In this document: positions 13,717 to 24,166 of the stretch, in pieces
Numbering within the stretch: position 1 is the stretch's first letter
Layout of the letters: the number at the start of each line of letters is the position of its first letter
Origin: Rhodotorula mucilaginosa
Taxonomy: Eukaryota > Basidiomycota > Microbotryomycetes > Sporidiobolales > Sporidiobolaceae
Length of the DNA stretch: 64,000 bases
Reading direction: 5' to 3'
Assembly: GCA_034406715.1 (NCBI GenBank)
Contig: CP137865.1
Location: forward strand, 1,302,001 to 1,366,000
Program-made: the position numbers and the translations under genes
The notes under the pieces: generated by a model
Database searches by the model: none
Seen by the model: only the letters and a program-made list of their open reading frames with translations
What the model was told of the DNA's origin: nothing

Positions 13717-15269
13717 TAGAGAATGTTGTCCCGTACCCGTGCCCTCCCGTGCGACGGGCACGGGGCAAAAAATTCCGACTTTTGGCCGCCGGGGAAGCGT
13801 AGGGGCACGGGCCTCCCGTACCCCGTACAGTACGGGGGTACGGCCCGTGCGACGGGGTGTACGGGTCGGACTTGTCTGCTTGCGAGTCCAAGAGGTCTCC
13901 TCGCGTTCTGACTCGCTCTGGTGACCAGTTTGGAGCGCAAGGCATCTCATTCTCACACCATCTCTTCCTGCTCTACTTGCACAAACTGGCTACCGAGTAC
14001 CGAGAGTTGCGGCGCTGAGGAACAGCTCCTCCGCCTCCCCGCGGCAAGTCCGGTTCTGCCGCTGTGACTTCCCGAGTCACTGCATGATCGAGATTGCTCG
14101 ACCGGAGCCGTTCTGCAGAGCATGTCCACAAAGCACTCCGCAAAGAGGAAGGCTGCGCGCACGCAAAAGCAAGGTATCATTAGCTTTCTTCCGATGACCA
14201 GGCGGTGGAAGGAGTGTCGGCAAAGAGGAGGAGGTTGAAGAATGGAAGCGTCGCGATGGAAAAGGGAAGGAAAGAAGTGATGATAGGGAAGGGCAGAAAC
14301 TCACCCAAAAGAGCGACAGATGGCGGTGAACGAGTCGGAGGAAACGATGAGTCGGAAGACGGAGCAGTCGCTCTTGGCGCGGCAGCGTTGGAGAGCTAGT
14401 TGAATCCCGGCAACTCTAGCCTCTTGAGTCGGATCAAAGCGATTGCGGGCGTAGCGTAATGCCGATGGTTCGAGTGATCTGCTGCGAGAGGAGTGAGGAA
14501 GGATGGGGAAGCAAAAGAGAGCAAGGTCAGCAGCGATTCCGCCAGTCCACAATGCACATCTTGTGTTGCCCAGCGCGCTCGAGCTTCATATGGCGCCGAT
14601 AAACCTCGCGTGCGTCGCTGCATGCGTCAACCAGTCGTCGTCTTCACAGCCGATGCCCACAAGAGCAGAGTGCCCACCCGGGATTTGCCCTCGCCCACAG
14701 CCAGTGTGGGCAATCCAGCACCACCGGCGGATCCAAGTCCGGTCATGCAGCCCATCTTGGTGGCCATAGGCAGCCTACCGAGAGAGAGAGAGAGAAGGGA
14801 CAGACGACTCACTCGAAGCGCCGAACGTTTCCCACCCAAATCTGGTCTGTCCAGGCACGTTCAAGCCTTGCCGAGAGCAGCTGGAGATTTCATGGTAGCG
14901 GTGCTCCTCCCGCTGGCGCCGGGAGCATGAGGACAAGCGTTGCCAGTGAGCAGAGAGAGCAAAAGAGACGAGGCGGACTTCGCTCTGGCCGACTCTTGCC
15001 GCTCAGGCCGCTCGGGACTCCGCGAACCTTGCGAGCCTTTATTGAGACCTACTCTGTGAGGCTGCAGAACGTTCAGAGACACTGTGTATGCAATATAGAA
15101 TCCTCTACAGCTGCTACAAGTTTCTTGAAGCCCGTACTTTCCCGTCAGACGGGACTTTAATCGTCGCGACGGGTGCGGCACGGCGTACGGGGCCCGTGCG
15201 CCCCGTACGTACCGCCGTACAAATTCCCGTACCCCGTTCAGGCCCCGTTCTGAACGGCAACATTCTCTA
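13717..15269. mobile_element. hAT-like DNA transposon, probably non-autonomous
   Basis: The element is 1,553 bp with perfect 12-bp terminal inverted repeats, TAGAGAATGTTG at the left and CAACATTCTCTA at the right, flanked by an 8-bp duplication. An 8-bp target duplication plus TA-rich short ends is the hAT pattern. Subterminal DNA at both ends is packed with CCCGTAC, CCGTGC and GTACGG words in both orientations, as is common in hAT elements. The empty site in the inverted right arm proves insertion after the duplication. No transposase signature (BED finger, hATC dimerisation block) is readable inside, so it is probably an internally deleted or non-autonomous copy. Near-identical ends suggest a young insertion. 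Confidence 0.9.
14122..14250 (+). other. Short basic ORF inside the hAT element
   Basis: An ATG at 14122 opens a short frame reading MSTKHSAKRKAARTQKQGII then SFLPMTRRWKECRQ. The lysine/arginine-rich start followed by QGIISFL resembles the first residues of some DNA transposase proteins and contains a PCNA-box-like pattern (Q-x-x-I-x-x-F/L). It ends after a few dozen residues. It may be the stub of the lost transposase gene, or chance. Confidence 0.25.
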
Positions 15270-15277
15270 GCTGGCAT
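15270..15277 (+). repeat. 8-bp target site duplication, right copy
   Basis: GCTGGCAT directly follows the CAACATTCTCTA end, identical to the left copy at 13709-13716. Confidence 0.92.
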
Positions 15278-15657
15278 CGCTTCCTTCACTCGCTTCGCCT
15301 CGCTCATCCTTGGCTTCCTCTTCCAGATCTCTCCCTCGCTCTTTCCTGTTGGACTTTGCTGACACTGAGTCACACTCTCCTACACGTGCTTGTAGCTCCC
15401 CTTCTCTTTGGTTTCAGCTCCCCTTCTCTTTCCCATCATACCTCCTCCACTCCTTCTCCCCCAAAATCCTACAGTAGAGTCACTTACTATGGACTCTAGC
15501 TTGTCTTGAACTGGCTACAATCTCAGGCAAGGAAGACACCTACTCTCGCATCAAGCAAGAGGTGGTGCACCCTGCATTTCTAGAAACGGTGGCGTGTTCC
15601 CCCAAGATCACAACCGGCTACGGAACCTTGCTCTCATCTTCTTGTCTGTTCTATCAT

Positions 15658-16036
15658 TTAGTCTCCAGCTTGTTCTGAGTGGGCTGACGGTGTGGGGGAA
15701 AACACCTCAAATGTTCCGGTAGCGTTGACTTCCTGTCCCTCTCCAAGCTCGAGCCGGTGGACAACTTTGTCAAGCAGCCAAACATGGATGACATGCATGG
15801 CCTTGCTTGTGGACAGTCTGTGGTACTGATTCCCCTCGTGTGAAACCCAATACTTGCACGGCGCAGTTCCCTGGAAAGCTTTTTCCAACCGACTAAGCCA
15901 TCTCTTCATCCGCAGTGCTTCCAGCTCGTCCTTCCATTGTTTAGCAAAGTGCAGTACAAGGTTGTTGACGTTGCTGCAAGCACCCTGATGAGTGCTTCAG
16001 CTGGGATTTTAAGCACTCCTTTCCTTCCCCGAACAG
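15658..16036 (-). pseudogene. 3' fragment of an uncharacterised gene family (copy in left arm)
   Basis: On the minus strand the frame reads RWLSRLEKAFQGTAPCKYWV, SHEGNQYHRLSTSKAMHVIH, VWLLDKVVHRLELGEGQ and ends with SAHSEQAGD and a stop. It matches the 3' exon of the plus-strand copy near 20400-20727 almost base for base. The homology stops at about 16036, so the 5' exons of this copy were not duplicated with it. The protein-like sequence is rich in Trp, His and charged residues and belongs to no family I know. Confidence 0.6.
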
Positions 16037-17342
16037 CAATCGGCTGCAGGGACACCACTTCCAAGTCAATGTGAAGGTGAGTCTACTGCAGTCTTTGTCG
16101 GGTTGTAAATTGTTGTAGACGGGCTAGAACTGATATACAGTGATTTGAGTATGAATCTTGATAGCCATGAATAGGGGAGTAATGCTCAGCGAGCAAAGAG
16201 GCTACAAAATGAAACAGCCGAGAAGATACATCAACACTGCCTCCTTGATCCAGCGACAAAGTCTTGAGGTGTCAGCTGGCACTTTGAGTCCAGTACAATG
16301 GAGTAGAGCATGTGCAAGAAAAGCAGTGTTAAGTGATGTTTCAAAAGAACGGAGCAAGGAGAGGACTTAGAGCGGAAAGGTATCAATTGAGAAGCGATGC
16401 AAGGCGTGCCGTCTGCGAGGAAGCAGGATGCCTCGAGACGGACAACTCGCGCAAAGGTAGACTTGTAGCTTGTATTTCCAGTCACGTGAGACAGTGAATC
16501 AAGCTTTGCATTCCAATCAGAGTCTGGAAGTGACCTGGAGAGAAGAAGAAGGAAAAAAATATGCAGAGGGCACTTGTCTCCAGCGATGGCGAGACGAGGC
16601 TACTCTGCTCGGAAGGGTATGACCGTAGGGAGAGCACTCAACAATAACACTGAATCAAGCATTGATTGCGAGATGCGAACGATGAAGAAGAAGAGAAAGG
16701 GGAGCCCGAGGGCGAGCTACGACAAAGTGCGCCCGAGATCCTCCTCCAACCTCCACTTGCCGCCTCATCCGAATAACGTGTCGTTGTCTTGATCTTGAGC
16801 CCGAGAGTATGGTAGTAGTCTAGGGAGAGAGATCAAGTCAGCGAGGGTTCGAATGAAAAGCGAGCGAGTGAAGAGGACTTAGATCTGGAAAAGGCCTTGA
16901 AGGAGCGAGAGCGAGACGAGTCTGCAGAACGAGTCCTAGCAAAATAAGTGGAACAAACATCTACAAGTCCAGACGCGGGAGGAGGTGAGTGAAGGGGCTC
17001 CAGCGGCGCAGGCAGTGCAGACTCATCCTCCGATACGGAACACCGATTCGTCAATCTCACGGAGGCAAGTCCGATTTGTCCCGCGTGTTTGTAGGGCAAA
17101 GAAGGGGAAGCCGGAGTTGGAGTCGGAGAAGAAGGCGAACAGCTAACAAGCGAGGCATGGATAGGAACACCCACCCAGCACTGACTCGTGCATGCTGTGG
17201 AGCAGCTTCCTTTGCAGCCCCTCTTCTTGGCAGTCTTGCCACCTTTAGGACGCGTTTGTCTTACCTTCCATCTCTTTCCTTCTCACATTAGGGAAGGGAG
17301 GTCTAGACTGCTCTGCCCTAGGGCAAGAACAGCCTAAAACAA
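16037..17342. other. Region between family copies, no confident gene
   Basis: This DNA is less GC-rich than its neighbours. On the minus strand around 16240-16480 a frame reads FARVVRLEASCFLADGTPCI followed by ASQLIPF, which looks coding and has a faint likeness to KFTRVVCRHFPTLSQLC in the copy at 17.3-19.2 kb. No exon chain could be built. Around 16990-17290 there are GA-rich, low-complexity stretches. Confidence 0.35.
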
Positions 17343-19202
17343 TCAGCCATCAAGAAGAAATCTAAAACCGGCACCCCCCTTCTCCTGCTTCGCTGGAAAG
17401 AGGTTGTAGTATTCAGTGACAACAGACACCATCTCGGTGTCAAAGTGCCGCACTAGTACCCTCGCCGCAGGCCCGGCATTATTTCCTTCCTTTGACTCAC
17501 TCACTCTTGTTATTGCCTTCCCCATCACAAGTCTCTTTTGCGCTCTTTTCTCTTTCTATTTCACAGTCCCTATTCATGGTGGCAGATGACAAGCCAGGGC
17601 GCACTGGAGACAAAGTACCATTAAGTGCCTCAAAATGTCATCATCTCAATCACACGGATCCTGGTGAACCTTCTCGCTCGGATTTGGTCATGGCTTATCC
17701 TGGGGCACTACCCTCTTTCTGCTCTTGTTTTGTTGGAATCCAAAATCTCAGTCATTGTTTATACGCAGAAGAGAAGCAGAGGAGCTGCGGCAAAAGGGGG
17801 GGCTCAGTTTCCTTTGGCTTTGTCTGGGCACTAGCTATCGCTACTGCGTAATGAGCGTGAGTAGGTCAAATATACTAAGCAAATACATCCGTATATGATA
17901 AAAGCTGGCTGGGAAGCAAGGCTAGTCCCACCTCCCGCGGGGAACAAACACAGAAGTGCCACAGCAGGAATCGCAACTACCATCTGTACGATATTTAACT
18001 TGGCCAAGGCTTTGCCTGGAGTACTGATGCTGTCTGAGAGTATCCTGCAGAGCTGGCTCAATGTTGGGAAGTGGCGGCAGACGACGCGGGTGAACTTGGC
18101 CGGGGTGCTCAATAGCGGGTGAAACCTGTGTGAACAAGCTCAGAAACTCTCAGCACAACGAGATCATACCTGAGTAGGATACCACAGCTGCTCATGGTCC
18201 GCTTCAACCTGGCACACAACTTCCAGGCAAAAGCACAACCGCAACGGTTCAGCAGACCTTGGACAGGCTATGTCCCATTTTGACCATCAAATCTGCATGG
18301 AGATGCTTTAAGCCCGTACAATGCCTTACCGGTGGACAAGGCTGGGGCAGGGTGGCATGACTCTCTAGCTGCTGGAAGTTTGTGGAGGGATCAGATACTT
18401 GTCCTCAAAACCGAAAGAAAGCCCTGACTCACATGCTGAGGTGTTCCAATATGTTGCCCGCCATTCAGATCCCAAGTCATGGAGTTGGGGTATTGCTTCT
18501 GCTGATAGCCCCGCCTGGCCTGTAAGCATTCTGGTCAGCCTGCACACCATCACAGCGGGAAAGGTGATGGAGAGGGGGGGGGGCAAGGGTTGCAAATTAT
18601 ATCATGGGCCTGGCTTATGTTGACCACGACAATCATATACAAAAAGTCTAAATCAGCCCACTGTTTTATTCCTGAGCTGCCTTGTGCGGCGGTAGTCATC
18701 GCGATATGCCTGAGATGCCGCCAGAACTTGTTCTCGGATAGCTGGATTGCTCTGCAAAGCTTGCATGTGGTCAGCAGTGTCCAGGTTCTAGAGTTGGGGA
18801 TCTAATTGTGCAGTTGAGACCTTACCAGCATGTGAACAACATAGTCTGCTGTGTGTGAAAATGCGCAGGATGCGCCTCTTTCATCTTTTCACAAAGGCTG
18901 TTGAGCATGTTGATGATGTTCTTAAAGGACTTGCGGCCCACCATATAGCCTGGAAATGCCATATAATCATCCCCGCGTGTTGACGGCCAATTTGAATGAC
19001 CGTCAGGGTTATCATCGACGCCGTAGAGGCACGTGCGCATGTAGACGTCAAAAGAATTGCATGCCAGCAAAGCCTTGTACGCTTTGCAGACGTTCCTCAG
19101 TTCATAGAGGGCAGCGGCAAGACGTACATTGTTGACCAGGCGGGATCTGAGCCGGGAAGGAGAGAATGGGTTAAGTGCAGCGTTTGGCAGACCTCTCTTC
19201 AA
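17343..19202 (-). CDS. Uncharacterised family member, probably degenerate (left copy)
   Basis: A chain of coding-like segments runs on the minus strand. About 19130-18826 encodes NVRLAAALYELRNVCKAYKA, CLYGVDDNPDGHSNW, then GRKSFKNIINMLNSLCEKMK. After a GTAAGG donor and a GCAGAG acceptor follows NPAIREQVLAASQAYRDDYR. Further segments near 18590-18400 and 18110-17830 read MLTGQAGLSAEAIPQLHDLG and FTRVVCRHFPTLSQLCRILS. The first segment is clearly homologous to the plus-strand copy at 19.98-20.30 kb (shared LYG, DxPDGH, FP, SFKNIIxxL and KxAHP). A preceding segment (about 19225-19290) has an in-frame stop where the other copy reads through, so this copy may be dead. The function is unknown. Exon ends are approximate. 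Confidence 0.4.
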
Positions 19203-19419
19203 ACAGCGAAGGACCTGGACTGCTTACAAGCTACGACTCTCCATTCTTTACTGCCTCCAAGCCTTTGGTAGGGGAAGAAGGATAAGCGGTGCGAAGACGA
19301 TGCGGCGAGGTCAAGAAAGTCGAGGACCCGGCGCTGTGGCACGGTCGCGGACAAGCCGCGGAGAAACAGTCTCCTCTGCCTCAGCGCGCTAAGCCTCTAC
19401 GCTGTGTATCTAGTCCCAG

Positions 19420-19462
19420 TAGACTAGGGTCTGCACGGCGTACCTGTAGACTAGGGTCTGCA
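19420..19462 (+). repeat. 27-bp-period tandem repeat
   Basis: TAGACTAGGGTCTGCA occurs at 19420-19435 and again at 19447-19462, with similar flanks. It lies in the spacer between the two divergent family copies. Confidence 0.8.
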
Positions 19463-19849
19463 GGGCGCAGAGGCGCGAACGGGCCGAGGTGGGCCGGCCG
19501 AGGAAGAAGAGTGTGAGGCCGAAAGGGGTGACCGAGTCGGTTCTCACGATCGCTTCGAAGTCGTCGTAGGCGTGCGAGCAACGTAGACAGATCAACCTTG
19601 GGGTTTGCAAAGAGATCTAGCGGATCTATCACTCTAAGCAAAGAGTCGGGGGCGAGTCGAGTGAGTGAGCCGAGGGAAAGAAGGGGGACGAGGCGAGCTA
19701 CCAAAGAAGAGCTACAAAAAGTCTAATCGAATTGTAAGGCTTGTAGTACGGGGCTTACAAAGAGACCGTTTCTCCGCGGCTTGTCCGCGACTGTGCCACA
19801 GCGCCGGCCGCCGAGCGTCGCCGGATCGCCTTTGTATCCCTTGTCCTTC

Positions 19850-20727
19850 CTCCGCTGCTAAAGTCTTGAAGGTGGTAAGGGATGGCAAGCCAGAGCTTGT
19901 AAGCACGTCCGGTGCCCTTCCTCCACGAGGAGAGGTGTGCCAAACAGCACGCCTGACGTCTTCTCCCTCTCCCCGCTCAGGTCTCGCGATATCCACAACA
20001 CGAGTCTTGCCTCTGCGCTTGAGGAAGCTAGGCAGGCCTGTGAAGCGTGCGGCGCCTTGCAGGAATGGGATCATTTTGTCCTCTGCATGCATGCGTACCT
20101 TTATGGTACTGAAGATCAACCTGACGGTCACCACATACGGCTTGCAAAGCATGGTGAAGATGGCTTTGTAAGGTTTCCAAAGCAGGTTGAGCGCCGCACA
20201 TCCTTCAAGAACATCATCAAGTTCCTGGAAGACCTCAAGGTAAAGATTAAAGACGCGCATCCTGAGAACCTTCCTGCACAGTGTGCCTATGCTAAGAAAC
20301 TGCTGGTAAGATTCCAATTGAACAATGAAACTCCGAATCCTACTGCAGGTGTTCGGGGAAGGAAAGGAGTGCTTGAAATCCCAGCCGAAGCACTCATCAG
20401 GGTGCTTGCAGCAACGTCAACAACCTTGTACTGCACTTTGCTAAACAATGGAAGGACGAGCTGGAAGCACTGCGGAAGAAGAGATGGCTTAGTCGGTTGG
20501 AAAAAGCTTTCCAGGGAACTGCGCCGTGCAAGTATTGGGTTTCACACGAGGGGAATCAGTACCACAGACTGTCCACAAGCAAGGCCATGCATGTCATCCA
20601 TGTTTGGCTGCTTGACAAAGTTGTCCACCGGCTCGAGCTTGGAGAGGGACAGGAAGTCAACGCTACCGGAACATTTGAGGTGTTTTCCCCCACACCGTCA
20701 GCCCACTCAGAACAAGCTGGAGACTAA
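19850..20727 (+). CDS. Uncharacterised family member (right copy)
   Basis: A first coding segment (to about 19934) ends ELVSTSGALPPRGE at a GTGTGC donor. A 46-nt intron ends CTCAG at 19980. The second segment (19981-20305) reads NTSLASALEEARQACEACGA, LYGTEDQPDGHH, VERRTSFKNIIKFLEDLKVK and ends at a GTAAGA donor; its acceptor is CTGCAG at 20348. The last part encodes LVLHFAKQWKDELEALRKKR and then KAFQGTAPCKYWVSHEGNQY to a TAA-free end at TAG-like stop position 20725-20727. By my reading the last two parts do not join in one frame without an extra small intron or a frame break, so the gene may be decaying. No known domain is visible. From about 20350 on it lies in the right inverted arm. Confidence 0.42.
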
Positions 20728-22230
20728 ATGATAGAACAGACAAGAAGATGAGAGCAAGGTTCCGTAGCCGGTTGTGATCTTGGGGGAACACGCCACCGTT
20801 TCTAGAAATGCAGGGTGCACCACCTCTTGCTTGATGCGAGAGTAGGTGTCTTCCTTGCCTGAGATTGTAGCCAGTTCAAGACAAGCTAGAGTCCATAGTA
20901 AGTGACTCTACTGTAGGATTTTGGGGGAGAAGGAATGGAGGAGGTATGATGGGAAAGAGAAGGGGAGCTGAAACCAAAGAGAAGGGGAGCTACAAGCACG
21001 TGTAGGAGAGTGTGACTCAGTGTCAGCAAAGTCCAACAGGAAAGAGCGAGGGAGGGATCTGGAAGAGGAAGCCGAGGATGAGCGAGGCGAAGCGAGTGAA
21101 GGAAGCGACGCCAGCTCATCAGCAAGGAAAGTAGAAAGGCCAGAGGTGAGCAATTTGTCTCAAAAGTAGACTTCTGTTTGCATCAAAAGTAGACTTCTGT
21201 TTGCATCTAATAACCGGTGCCAGGAACTGAGTGTAGATTTCAAGATGAACCAGGGACGGGAGCCGAAAAGAGAGATGGAGACCTCGAGACCAAAGCAGGA
21301 AAGACTGGTCGAGTTCTATCTTTCTGCTCCAAGTTGTCTTCTGGTCTTTCTCTCAGGGAGCACTGACGCCATAGTTCCTAATGGCAGACTTGAGACCTCC
21401 CCCTGCTGGAAATCAGAATGCCAAAGTCGTGGAGGGTTGGCACGAGCAAGTTTGTGTAGAGGAAGAATTCGGGGACAACAAATTGGCATAGCTCAACTCC
21501 TCCTCTTTCCTGTCCTTTGGCTACCCATCCCACAGCTCCCTAGCTCTCCTCTTTCGCAACTTGAAAAGTGCCTGAAAGGGGTGGCGGGAGCGTAACTTTC
21601 CAAAAGGACATGAGAAGAGAGGAAGGCCAAGTCCACCAAAAAGAGAGCATGACGGGAAGGGAAGGAGCTGCTCCCTCGAGGTCTGTTTGAGATTGTGTAC
21701 ATGGTGCGCTTGAAAATGCACGCTCTCTACATCATGCCTTGTCCCAAAACCTCGGCAACTGATCGCCCGGGACAAAGATCCGCTCGACGCCGTCCTGCGT
21801 AATGATGGCCATCCGGATCGTGCCGCCTGAAGACCCGTCTCGCGACATGGCCAATGCGAGAGCTGCAGAGAGGGGTGTGGTCAGTCAAGAGCTTTGTGGC
21901 TGGAAAAGGAGGGGCAGGGGAAAAAAAGGAGGAGAAGGGAGCGGATTGAAAGCAGGAAAAGAGACTCACCATTCCTCACAAACTCGACCGTCTCATCGCG
22001 TCCCCAGCCCTCGCGGAAGGTCGCATCGCAATACCCGTAGACATAAGTAGACCCAGAACCCGCGATCGCCCACGGCGCTTTGAAGCGTCCGCCTCCGAGC
22101 GGGACGTTGTACACGGTGCCGCCGTTGTCGTCGTCCCACCCGGCGACAATGATCCCGGCCGAGAGGCGGTCCTTGTTCTGGTAGATGATGCCCTCGAGCA
22201 TGTTGGCGGCGACGTGGACGGACGGTCGCT
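20350..22230 (-). repeat. Right arm of the 1.9-kb inverted duplication
   Basis: This arm is the uninterrupted partner of 12612-16036. It contains the 3' exon of the family gene, about 1 kb of non-coding spacer, and the 3' half of PRE3 up to the middle of exon 1. It has the empty hAT target site near 21110-21120. It is probably the source arm, because PRE3 is complete only on this side. Confidence 0.9.
21161..21206 (+). repeat. 23-bp tandem duplication inside the right arm
   Basis: CAAAAGTAGACTTCTGTTTG plus CAT occurs at 21161-21183 and again directly at 21184-21206. The left arm has one copy only (minus strand, near 13640-13665), so this arose after the arms separated, or one copy was lost on the left. 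Confidence 0.88.
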
Positions 22231-22528
22231 TGCCCTCTGTGACGGCGTACTGGGACAACTGGGCGTGGACGACGTCGGCGACGGCCTGGGTGTCGGCGGC
22301 GGAGCCCGAGCGGCAGCAGTAGATGCGCTCGTGGAGGTAGGTGAGCTTGTCGGTGACGCGATTGGCGATGTAGGACCCCATGGTGGTCCGCGAGTCTGCG
22401 CCGATGACGACTCCTCCGTCGAACGCGACGGCCATGATGGAGGTGCCGAGGTTCATCTCGCCGGCCTTGAGGCGCGAGACGTCGGGGGTGAGCAGGTTGG
22501 AGGACGCCGCGTGTGTTGGAACCTCCAT
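21732..22528 (-). CDS. PRE3: 20S proteasome subunit beta1 (caspase-like activity)
   Basis: Two exons (21970-22528 and 21732-21862) join in phase into 229 residues. The propeptide ends at the Gly-Thr cleavage site in [16 protein letters not shown], leaving Thr as the N-terminal nucleophile. The catalytic Asp and Lys lie in [20 protein letters not shown] and [19 protein letters not shown]. Other beta1 blocks are [34 protein letters not shown] and [15 protein letters not shown], with the C-terminus [16 protein letters not shown]. The subunit cleaves after acidic residues in the proteasome core. The gene is head-to-head with RPN12. Its 3' half is copied in inverted orientation near LEU2. Confidence 0.96.
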
Positions 22529-22809
22529 TCTGTCGCGTAGAGGTTCGTGTAGAGAGAGGGGAGAAGCGAGAGAGACGACGAGGATGACGGCGTCGTCAGC
22601 GGGTTGAACTCGTTCTCGTCACTGCGCTGCACGGTTTAGACGAGACGAGCGCCAGCTAGCCCAACCTGGACACCCGCACACCCAACTCGACCAAGCGTCC
22701 GCGCCCACACTCGCCCGACAAGCCCTCGTCGTCCTCATCCGCCGCCAAGCGTCAACTGCTCGTCCACACGCCCGCAGAGGAACTCGAGCAGCTGCACATC
22801 TCGGCAGAC
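22529..22809. promoter_or_regulatory. Shared bidirectional promoter of PRE3 and RPN12
   Basis: Only 281 bp separate the two start codons, so both proteasome genes must be driven from here. TGACG (22585-22589) and CGTCA (22594-22598) form an inverted pair with a 4-bp gap, like a bZIP half-site pair. I do not see an exact yeast PACE box (GGTGGCAAA). The in-frame sequence upstream of the RPN12 ATG is open and protein-like for about 30 codons, so the RPN12 start could lie a little further left. Confidence 0.6.
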
Positions 22810-24166
22810 ATGGGGAGTCAACGCGCGACAGAGCTCTACAACCAGCTCAGGGCTGCCGTAGCCCAACCCGACGTCAACCACCAACACGCGAAATCCCTCC
22901 TCGCGCAGCTCAAGGTGCGCGCGTGCGGCCCTTACTTTGTGCAAACTAGAGACATGTACTGATCAACCACGGCGCGCCCCGCGCAGATCGAGCTGTCGGA
23001 ACTCGGTCTGCTCGTGCCCGACTCGTCTTCTCTCGACCCGGGAGCTCTCACCACAGCACGTGCGTCACACCGAGTTCGGGATCCAGCGTCACAAAAGCCC
23101 GAAAACAGAGGTTTGCTGACGTGCAAAGGTCGCATCTTGACTGCCGCACAGGCGACGTCCTCGAGATTGGCGCGTTCGAGTCCCTCCGGACAGACGACCT
23201 CGCAGGCTTTGAGCGTTACCTCTCCCTCCTCGCCACGTACTACAACGACCTCTCGTGCGTCCAGTCGAGCCAAGAGAAGACGGGTCCGTGCTGTCGAAAC
23301 TGACCCCCCCTTTCACGCGCCACTCGCAGCTCCACCCTCCCGCGCTCGTCGAACGAAGCCCCCCTCTTTGCCCTGTCCCTACTTCGGCTCCTCTCCCAGA
23401 ACCGCATCGCCGAGTTCCACACCCTGCTCGAAACCCTCGGCGAGAACAAGGCCGACGTGCTCGAGAGTGGAGAGGTGTCGTGGGTCCTGCAGGTGCGTTT
23501 CGGTCGGGGCTTTTCCTTGTCGGTATTGCAGACCCGGCCCAATCTCGAGGGCGAGTCCGACTGACTACAAGTCGCCACCCACGAACACACGCACAGCTCG
23601 AACGATCCCTGATGGAGGGCTCGTACTCGCGCGTCTGGTCCCTCTGCCGCCCTTCCTCCTCCTCCGCCTCGCTCCCGCTCCCCGAGTTCTCCCACTTCAC
23701 GCCCACTTTGCTCCAGACCGTCCGGAACGAGATCGCGGCGTGCGACGAGCGCGCGTACGAGAGCCTGCCGGTGCGGGACGCGAGGACCTTGTTGTTCCTC
23801 GAGTCGGACCAGGAGGTGCAAGAGTTTGCGCAATCGGTACGTCCCATCTCGCGGGCTCTTGTTCCCGCTCGCCTTTCTTGAGCTCTTGCCCATCGCTGGT
23901 GCTCGGTTGGCTGACACTCGGAATATCACTCAACCTGCGGGCAGCGCAACTGGTACCTCGACCCTTCCACCTCGACCCTGCACTTCCCTTCCTCGGCTCG
24001 GCACCCGTCCCGCCTCGCCCCGACACAAGGCATCCCCGCCGGCGGGATGACCACCGGTCTCATCGGCGGCGGCGGAGGATTCGACGGCGACAGCCGCGAA
24101 CTGGACCGAGCAAAAGTCGTGGCGGCGACGCTCAAGTATGCGCGCGAGCTCGAGAGTATCGTCTAA
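22810..24166 (+). CDS. RPN12: 26S proteasome regulatory subunit Rpn12 (PSMD8)
   Basis: Six exons (22810-22914, 22987-23059, 23152-23254, 23330-23492, 23597-23836, 23945-24166) join in phase into 301 residues. Family blocks are IELSELGLLVPD, then DVLEIGAFESLRTDDLAGFE, LRLLSQNRIAEFHTLLETL, LERSLMEGSYSRVW, TVRNEIAACDERAYESLPV, the RNW motif, and the C-terminus ATLKYARELESIV. This is the lid subunit with a C-terminal PCI-type module that completes 19S lid assembly. The C-terminal ARELESIV agrees with the conserved end that docks to the rest of the particle. A Gly-rich loop (LIGGGGGFDGD) is inserted just before the last helix. Confidence 0.94.

Larger units (their letters stand above)
12612..16036 (+). 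repeat. Left arm of a 1.9-kb inverted duplication (interrupted)
   Basis: Read on the minus strand, this arm matches 20350-22230 on the plus strand in the same order: a gene-family 3' exon, a non-coding spacer, then the PRE3 3' part. Without the inserted transposon and its target duplication (13717-15277) the arm is about 1.86 kb, against 1.88 kb on the right. Most of the arm is near-identical by eye, for example the frames starting MNQGREPKREMET at 13602 (minus) and 21245 (plus). The outer boundary lies in PRE3 exon 1 and the inner boundary near GAACAGC at 16031-16037. Confidence 0.9.

Noticed and set aside
19471-19740. Minus-strand frame with YDDFEAIVRTDSVTPFGLTL as a separate gene
   Set aside because: It looks somewhat coding but is short, has no start or splice partner, and lies in the repeat-rich spacer between the divergent copies.
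22529-22809. Yeast Rpn4 (PACE) site
   Set aside because: No GGTGGCAAA on either strand; the closest words differ at several bases.
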